A stretch of DNA of 64,000 nt from Pleurodeles waltl (taxonomy: Eukaryota > Chordata > Amphibia > Caudata > Salamandridae): NCBI RefSeq assembly GCF_031143425.1, contig NC_090451.1, positions 665,660,575 to 665,724,574 of the forward strand, given 5' to 3'. Shown piece by piece: positions 23,701-32,700 of the stretch. The position numbers and the translations under genes were made by a program. The stretch's first letter is position 1; the number at the start of each line of letters is the position of its first letter. Below the pieces are notes generated by a model. It had not been told where the DNA came from, did no database searches, and was given only the letters and a program-made list of their open reading frames with translations.

Positions 23701-26700
23701 GGGAACCTCTCTTCTCAGGAAGAAGTTCTGCCCTCTGAGGGAACTGAGCCTTTGGAGCTTGAACCTTATCAGGTTGAGCTCTTAGGCCCAGGGGGACCCT
23801 CAAGGGAGGAGCTGTGTAAGGGACAAGAAACCTGTCCCTCTCTTGAAGGCCTTAGGCAGCAAGCTGCTGAAGAGTCCAAAGGCAAGAAAAATGGAACGCA
23901 TAGGGTCTATTGGGAAGATGGACTCCTGTACACTGAGGCCAGAGACCCCAAACCTGGTGCCACTAGGAGAGTGGTAGTGCCTCAGTTGTTCAGAGAGTTC
24001 ATCCTAACATTGGCCCATGACATTCCCCTTGCTGGACATTTGGGACAAACCAAGACGTGGGAGAGGTTAGTCAACCACTTCTACTGGCCCAATATGTCCA
24101 ACATGGTTAAGGAGTTTTGCCTCTCCTGCCCCACCTGTCAAGCCAGTGGTAAGACAGGTGGGCATCCAAAGGCCCCCCTCATTCCACTTCCAGTGGTGGG
24201 GGTTCCCTTTGAAAGAGTGGGTGTGGACATAGTTGGTCCACTAGAACCTCCCACAGCCTCAGGAAATATGTATATCCTGGTAGTAGTGGATCATGCTACC
24301 AGGTATCCTGAAGCTATTCCCCTTAGGTCGACTACTGCCCCTGCAGTAGCCAAGGCCCTCATTGGTATCTTTACCAGAGTGGGTTTCCCTAAGGAGGTGG
24401 TGTCTGACAGAGGTACCAACTTCATGTCAGCATACCTAAAGCACATGTGGAATGAGTGTGGAGTGACTTATAAATTCACTACACCATACCATCCACAAAC
24501 TAATGGCTTGGTTGAGAGATTCAACAAGACATTAAAAGGCATGATCATGGGGCTCCCAGAAAAGCTCAAAAGGAGATGGGATGTCCTCTTGCCATGTCTG
24601 CTTTTCGCTTACAGAGAGGTGCCACAGAAGGGAGTAGGATTCTCACCCTTTGAACTTTTGTTTGGTCATCCTGTAAGGGGACCACTTGCCCTTGTTAAAG
24701 AAGGCTGGGAGAGACCTCTCCATGAGCCTAAACAGGACATAGTGGACTATGTACTTGGCCTTCGCTCTAGAATGGCAGAGTACATGGAAAAGGCAACCAA
24801 AAACCTTGAGGCCAGCCAACAGCTCCAGAAGTTTTGGTATGACCAAAAGGCTGCACTAGTTGAGTTCCAACCAGGGCAGAAAGTCTGGGTTCTGGAGCCT
24901 GTGGCTCCCAGGGCACTCCAGGACAAATGGAGTGGCCCTTACCCAGTACTAGAAAGGAAGAGTCAGGTCACCTACCTGGTGGACCTGGGCACAAGCAGGA
25001 GCCCCAAGAGGGTGATCCATGTGAACCGCCTTAAGCTCTTCCATGACAGGGCTGATGTGAATCTGTTGATGGTAACAGATGAGGATCAGGAGGCAGAGAG
25101 TGAACCTCTCCCTGACCTTCTGTCATCAGACCCAAAAGATGGCACAGTAGATGGAGTGATCTACTCAGACACCCTCTCTGGCCAACAGCAAGCTGATTGT
25201 AGGAGAGTCCTACAACAGTTTCCTGAACTCTTCTCCTTGACCCCTGGTCAGACACACCTGTGTACCCATGATGTGGACACAGGAGACAGCATGCCTGTCA
25301 AGAACAAAATCTTTAGACAATCTGACCATGTCAAAGAAAGCATCAAGGTGGAAGTCCACAAGATGCTGGAATTGGGAGTAATTGAGCGCTCTGACAGCCC
25401 CTGGGCTAGCCCAGTGGTCTTAGTCCCCAAACCTCACACCAAAGATGGAAAGAAAGAGATGAGGTTTTGTGTGGACTACAGAGGGCTCAATTCTGTCACC
25501 AAGACAGATGCTCATCCAATTCCAAGAGCTGATGAGCTCATAGACAAATTAGGTGCTGCCAAATTTCTAAGTACCTTTGACTTGACAGCAGGGTACTGGC
25601 AAATAAAAATGGCACCTGGAGCAAAAGAAAAGACAGCATTCTCCACACCTGATGGGCATTATCAGTTTACTGTTATGCCCTTTGGTTTAAAGAATGCCCC
25701 TGCCACCTTCCAAAGGTTGGTGAATCAAGTCCTTGCTGGCTTGGAGTCCTTTAGCACAGCTTATCTTGATGATATTGCTGTCTTTAGCTCCACCTGGCAG
25801 GATCACCTGGTCCACCTGAGGAAGGTTTTGAAGGCTCTGCAATCTGCAGGCCTCTCTATCAAGGCATCCAAATGCCAGATAGGGCAGGGAACTGTGGTTT
25901 ACTTGGGACACCTTGTAGGTGGAGGCCAAGTTCAGCCACTCCAACCCAAGATCCAGACTATTCTGGACTGGGTAGCTCCAAAAACCCAGACTCAAGTCAG
26001 GGCATTCCTTGGCTTGACTGGGTATTACAGGAGGTTTGTGAAGGGATATGGATCCATTGTGACAGCCCTCACTGAACTCACCTCCAAGAAAATGCCCAAG
26101 AAAGTAAACTGGACTGTGGAATGCCAACAGGCCTTTGACACCCTGAAACAGGCAATGTGCTCAGCACCAGTTCTCAAAGCTCCAGATTATTCTAAGCAGT
26201 TCATTGTGCAGACTGATGCCTCTGAACATGGGATAGGGGCAGTTTTGTCCCAAACAAATGATGATGGCCTTGACCAGCCTGTTGCTTTCATTAGCAGGAG
26301 GTTACTCCCCAGGGAGCAGCGTTGGAGTGCCATTGAGAGGGAGGCCTTTGCTGTGGTTTGGTCCCTGAAGAAGCTGAGACCATACCTCTTTGGGACTCAC
26401 TTCCTAGTTCAAACTGACCACAGACCTCTCAAATGGCTGATGCAAATGAAAGGTGAAAATCCTAAACTGTTGAGGTGGTCCATCTCCCTACAGGGAATGG
26501 ACTTTATAGTGGAACACAGACCTGGGACTGCCCATGCCAATGCAGATGGCCTTTCCAGGTTCTTCCACTTAGAAAATGAAGACTCTCTTGGGAAAGGTTA
26601 GTCTCATCCTCTTTCGTTTGGGGGGGGGTTGTGTAAGGAAATGCCTCCTTGGCATGGTTGCCCCCTGACTTTTTGCCTTTGCTGATGCTATGTTTACAAT

Positions 26701-29700
26701 TGAAAGTGTGCTGAGGCCTGCTAACCAGGCCCCAGCACCAGTGTTCTTTCCCTAACCTGTACTTTTGTATCCACAATTGGCAGACCCTGGCATCCAGATA
26801 AGTCCCTTGTAACTGGTACTTCTAGTACCAAGGGCCCTGATGCCAAGGAAGGTCTCTAAGGGCTGCAGCATGTCTTATGCCACCCTGGAGACCTCTCACT
26901 CAGCACAGACACACTGCTTGCCAGCTTGTGTGTGCTCGTGAGAACAAAACGAGTAAGTCGACATGGCACTCCCCTCAGGGTGCCATGCCAGCCTCTCACT
27001 GCCTATGCAGTATAGGTAAGACACCCCTCTAGCAGGCCTTACAGCCCTAAGGCAGGGTGCACTATACCATAGGTGAGGGTACCAGTGCATGAGCATGGTA
27101 CCCCTACAGTGTCTAAACAAAACCTTAGACATTGTAAGTGCAGGGTAGCCATAAGAGTATATGGTCTGGGAGTCTGTCAAACACGAACTCCACAGCACCA
27201 TAATGGCTACACTGAAAACTGGGAAGTTTGGTATCAAACTTCTCAGCACAATAAATGCACACTGATGCCAGTGTACATTTTATTGTAAAATACACCACAG
27301 AGGGCACCTTAGAGGTGCCCCCTGAAACTTAACCGACTATCTGTGTAGGCTGACTAGTTTTAGCAGCCTGCCACAAACCGAGACATGTTGCTGGCCCCAT
27401 GGGGAGAGTGCCTTTGTCACTCTGAGGCCAGTAACAAAGCCTGCACTGGGTGGAGATGCTAACACCTCCCCCAGGCAGGAATTGTCACACCTGGCGGTGA
27501 GCCTCAAAGGCTCACCTCCTTTGTGCCAACCCAGCAGGACACTCCAGCTAGTGGAGTTGCCCGCCCCCTCCGGCCAGGCCCCACTTTTGGCGGCAAGGCC
27601 GGAGAAAATAATGAGAATAACAAGGAGGAGTCACTGGCCAGTCAGGACAGCCCCTAAGGTGTCCTGAGCTGAGGTGACTCTAACTTTTAGAAATCCTCCA
27701 TCTTGCAGATGGAGGATTCCCCCAATAGGGTTAGGATTGTGACCCCCTCCCCTTGGGAGGAGGCACAAAGAGGGTGTACCCACCCTCAGGGCTAGTAGCC
27801 ATTGGCTACTAACCCCCCAGACCTAAACACGCCCTTAAATTTAGTATTTAAGGGCTACCCTGAACCCTAGAAAATTAGATTCCTGCAACTACAAGAAGAA
27901 GGACTGCCTAGCTGAAAACCCCTGCAGAGGAAGACCAGAAGACAACAACTGCCTTGGCTCCAGAAACTCACCGGCCTGTCTCCTGCCTTCCAAAGATCCT
28001 GCTCCAGCGACGCCTTCCAAAGGGACCAGCGACCTCGACATCCTCTGAGGACTGCCCCTGCTTCGAAAAGACAAGAAACTCCCGAGGACAGCGGACCTGC
28101 TCCAAGAAAAGCTGCAACTTTGTTTCCAGCAGCTTTAAAGAACCCTGCAAGCTCCCCGCAAGAAGCGTGAGACTTGCAACACTGCACCCGGCGACCCCGA
28201 CTCGGCTGGTGGAGATCCGACGCCTCAGGAGGGACCCCAGGACTACTCTGATACTGTGAGTACCAAAACCTGTCCCCCCTGAGCCCCCACAGCGCCGCCT
28301 GCAGAGGGAATCCCGAGGCTTCCCCTGACCGCGACTCTTTGAACCTAAAGTCCCGACGCCTGGGAGAGACCCTGCACCCGCAGCCCCCAGGACCTGAAGG
28401 ACCGGACTTTCACTGGAGAAGTGACCCCCAGGAGTCCCTCTCCCTTGCCCAAGTGGAGGTTTCCCCGAGGAATCCCCCCCTTGCCTGCCTGCAGCGCTGA
28501 AGAGATCCCGAGATCTCTCATAGACTAACATTGCGAACCCGACGCCTGTTCCTACACTGCACCCGGCCGCCCCCGCGCTGCTGAGGGTGAAATTTCTGTG
28601 TGGACTTGTGTCCCCCCCGGTGCCCTACAAAACCCCCCCTGGTCTGCCCTCCGAAGACGCGGGTACTTACCTGCAAGCAGACCGGAACCGGGGCACCCCC
28701 TTCTCTCCATTCTAGCCTATGTGTTTTGGGCACCACTTTGAACTCTGCACCTGACCGGCCCTGAGCTGCTGGTGTGGTGACTTTGGGGTTGCTCTGAACC
28801 CCCAACGGTGGGCTACCTTGGACCAAGAACTGAACCCTGTAAGTGTCTTACTTACCTGGTAAAACTAACAAAAACTTACCTCCCCCAGGAACTGTGAAAA
28901 TTGCACTAAGTGTCCACTTTTAAAACAGCTATTTGTCAATAACTTGTAAAGTATACATGCAATTTTTATGATTTGAAGTTCCTAAAGTACTTACCTGCAA
29001 TACCTTACGAATGAGACATTACATGTAGAATTTGAACCTGTGGTTCTTAAAATAAACTAAGAAAAGATATTTTTCTATACAAAAACCTATTGGCTGGATT
29101 TGTCTCTGAGTGTGTGTACCTCATTTATTGTCTATGTGTATGTACAACAAATGCTTAACACTACTCCTTGGATAAGCCTACTGCTCGACCACACTACCAC
29201 AAAATAGAGCATTAGTATTATCTATTTTTACCACTATTTTACCTCTAAGGGGAACCCTTGGACTCTGTGCATGCTATTCCTTACTTTGAAATAGCACATA
29301 CAGAGCCAACTTCCTACAGTAAGTGAAATTCAAGCATTCACTATAGAAGAACCCTTTATACAAATACATAAACATAAAGTGGTTCTCCGGACAAATCCAA
29401 AGTTCTTACCAAAAGTTATATCACCGTTCCACCTAAACCAAACAGTGGAACTCCCAGTCTTTTTTCCACAACCAGACTCCGTAGCCGAAAGAGCCTTACA
29501 TACGCTAGACATCAAAAGAGCATTCATGTATTACATTGATAGAACCAAACAATTTCGCAAAACCACATGGTCTACGCCTCATACATTCACAAAACATTTC
29601 TGTGTAGATGTGTTAACAACACAACAAGCCACAGTAGGACAGGCTGTATTACGAACATTATTTCAAACAAATTCAACTCCTACAGGCTAAACCACCGCTT

Positions 29701-32700
29701 TTGGGGAGATAACTGCTTATTAGTCTTTGCACAGCATGTGTATCTGCAGCTACACATGCCATCGAACGGAAAATGTCACTTACCCAGTGTACATCTGTTC
29801 GTGGCATGAGTCGCTGCAGATTCACATGCGCCCTCCCGACTCCCCGGGAGCCTGTAGCCGTTATAAGTTGATGAAACTTGTACATTTATAAATTTGTAAA
29901 TATATAATATTTTTTATACACATTATGTACATACATACTCCATTGCATGGGCACTTTTTACTATATACACAACTCCTACCTCACCCTCTGTGGGGAAAAC
30001 AATCTAAGATGGAGTCGACGCCCATGCTCAATGGAGCCGAAAGGGGAGGAGTCCCTCTGTCTCGTGACTCGAAAAGACTTCTTTGAAGAAAAACAACTTG
30101 TAACACTCCGAGCCTAACACTAGATGGCAGGATAATGCACAGCATGTGAATCTACAGCGACTCATGCCACGAACAGATGTACACTGGGTAAGTGACATTT
30201 TCCATATATATATATGGGACGGGGGCACAATATATTATAGCCTTGCTGAGGAATTTTGATCCAGCAATAGAAGGCAGCATAGATGTCACTATTTGATGGT
30301 GGAGTATGATGAGCAGCGTTGATAGTCTAGGGCAGGGTTTCCCAAACTGTGGGTCGGGAGACGATTTTTGGTAGGCCACAAAAGTGGGAGCAAAAAAGAT
30401 GCCTTTAATTTCTGTGTTGAACTTGTCACATTTGGTGCTTCGGAGACATAGGTCACATGTCAGTCTACTGGTAAGTTGCTGCAAGATTGGTGTTTACTTT
30501 TCTTTCTCTAACTGCAAAGCAAGAGGAATTTTTTAAGTGAATTAGGTGACAGTCTTGCTGGAGTACAGGGATTGTGAAAGGAAATGATCTAGGACACGGG
30601 TATCTGACCTTTTCTGTAATAACAGCTACTTGTGCTGAATGAAAATCACGAGCTACCAAAATTAGTATTGTGATAGTGACCACAAATTACATTAGTGGCC
30701 ACCATGTGCAAGATTAGTGTCATCTCAGTTCATCAGGCAGGCTTGCCAGCAGTAATGCTAAGGATGTGTTCATTTCAAGTGCCCCTTCATGGATAATGGG
30801 TAACAGCCTTATCTGCAGTGCCCGTGGCACCAAGATAATGATAGTAACATGTCTCCCAAATGCCGCTCGATTTATAACTATTTTTTTTGTAATTTTGCTG
30901 TACACCCATTTAATAGGGCCAAAACAAATCAGGACACTTAGTGATGCACAAAGGAAAATATTGACAAAACCCCAATTGCCACACGTTATCATTTGTGTGC
31001 TGTATATTTCTGTCAGTATAAAACTTTATCTCTGTGCAAAGTAAGTGGCCATTTCAACGGCAAATGTGCTGTCCATTAAAGATAATGCGCTACCAAAAGA
31101 AGCTTTAGTTACATTTTTTTTTTAAATCGCCGCCCCACATGACCATTAAAGTTAGGTGGGTCGTGAAAGTTTCAATTCTAAAAAGTGGGTCCCGGTTCTA
31201 AAATGTTTGTTAACCATTGGTATAGCACCTTTCATAGGTGTATCTGGATTGGCTGATGGTGTTTGGCAGGAATTAGGTCAGCATTGAGGATATTGAGTCA
31301 TTTAGGGCCAGATGTAGCAAAGGGTTTTTCCCATTCTGTGTCAATGGGAATATGTGTTCGTACATATGGCCCTTAGTTCGAGCTCGGCATGCTAAGGTTT
31401 TTATTTACTGTGACCGTCAAAAAGAAATAAACTCAGCTAGTCGGCGATCTAACTGGAAGTAAATCACTAAAAGTTGTTATGTGTTAATTAAATATCCTCT
31501 AAAGTCACTAATTGTTTTGGTCATCGGAGGTTGAGAGTCTGTCATGTTTGAGCATTGACTAATATTGGTTTTTAGTGTTTATGACGTTCAACTTTCACTG
31601 TCCGTGTCACTAGATGAGTATTTTATGCGGAGTCTTGCATTGGGACAGTATGGACCATTAATGGTCAGAGCATGCGCAGAAGGACTTGTAGACTGTTTCT
31701 ATTACCAGATCTGGATGAAGTGCGATAGTGTCACCAGATGGGGCTTGTCACTGGATAAGTGTATAGAACGATCAGCAGTGCTCTAGGTCTCGAGCTTGTT
31801 ACTATGCGAGTCCTGTTGAAGACTGCAGTATTGATATTCTAGTGTGTTTCATTCAGTGGTACTGGGTGTTAGTGACATAGTAGAAAAAATCCTATGCCTA
31901 TCCTATGGTAAGTCTTCAGTGTGACAAGCAGTGGTTACAGTCTTGGGCTTGTCAGCAGGAGCATTCTATTTTATTCATCAATGTGATTTTGTTGCTGGTT
32001 GATTTTTTTTTTCGAACAGCGAGTGTGCCTTTTTTGACGAGCACCCAGGAGCCTATAAAAAATGAAGGAGGGAACACGAGAGAAGGGTACAAGAGAAAAG
32101 AAAAGACTAAAAACGGTGTAAGGTAGTTGAAAAACTAGAAAATAACCAGTGTGGTATGATATTAGAATAAACTGTAGCACTTCCTTTTGCAAAGCAGAGA
32201 ACCCCTTTTAATCAGTGTGACAAAATCATTCATATAGATTGCATGCAGGCAATTAAGTGTATATGAAAATTCATCATGCTAAACATTACATGTGATTAGT
32301 GCTTTCCTTCTCGCAAAGGCTAGGGACTGCTGCAGTGATGTCCTATTTGGGAACTGACGTGGCCCAAAGTCTTAATTTAGTCTTTAATTTGATCTAATGT
32401 TTTATGTGTTTGGTCGCCAAGCCTTTGCCTTCTGATTGCTGGTTTACTAAAGTTTCCTTTGGTAGTAACCATTTTCCAGTTCATACTTTGAGTACTAGGT
32501 AGAATGAGATACGGGAATGATGATTATTTAGTGCCCATTGGCATGGTGTTGTGTTCAGAACTTAAGGAAGGCTCATAAGAGGCCCCTTGATGGATGTCTG
32601 ATGAGAGAAGCCAAGGATCTAATAAATTTTGTTCACTCTCTGGAGTAGACTTTATTCTAATTTCTTGCACTACCTTTTGAGCAATTTTCCTTAAACTAAC

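Larger units (their letters stand above)
18872..29318 (+). mobile_element. Gmr1-like Ty3/Gypsy LTR retrotransposon, complete (10.4 kb)
   Basis: Two direct LTRs of 2,687 bp (18872-21558 and 26632-29318) flank an internal region with a primer-binding site, one 1,592-codon gag-pol frame and a polypurine tract. The host flanks carry the 5-bp duplication GTAAG (18867-18871 and 29319-29323). The only LTR difference I found is G/A at about 20164 versus 27924. The pol order is protease, integrase, RT, RNase H, the arrangement of the Gmr1 group of deuterostome Ty3/Gypsy elements rather than the usual Gypsy order. It lies in the sense orientation of VPS72 and inside the DIRS recombinase. Confidence 0.93.
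18392..29691 (+). pseudogene. DIRS 1 tyrosine recombinase pseudogene, interrupted by the Gmr1-like element
   Basis: The recombinase is in two pieces, 18392-18871 and 29319-29691. The first holds the N-terminal DNA-binding part (ARKPTTRHCYANKWKRF) and the motif ending ITSLRRVS, with an in-frame TAA at 18582. The second resumes with SEIQAF and continues to about 29691. Compared with the intact recombinase of the second DIRS element, about 60 residues are missing near 29562, including the His-x-x-Arg box. The residue at the place of the catalytic Tyr is Phe (codon 29598-29600). The LTR element sits within the codons following the first catalytic Arg motif. It is clearly non-functional. Confidence 0.85.
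14327..30203 (+). mobile_element. DIRS-type retrotransposon 1 (decayed, split by a nested LTR element)
   Basis: The sequence GCTCGGAGTGTTACCAGTTG at 14328 and the next about 130 bp reappear inverted at about 29990-30110 (containing TGTAACACTCCGAGC). These are the inverted terminal repeats that define DIRS elements. Between them lie remnants of gag, RT/RNase H/methyltransferase and a tyrosine recombinase. The right terminal repeat is about 80 bp longer than the left. The extra part (GCATGTGAATCTACAGCGAC and onward) is complementary to an internal region at 29727-29831, the internal complementary region of DIRS elements. The left end therefore looks truncated. Without the nested insert the element is about 5.4 kb. 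Stops, frameshifts and a deletion make it non-autonomous. Confidence 0.85.
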
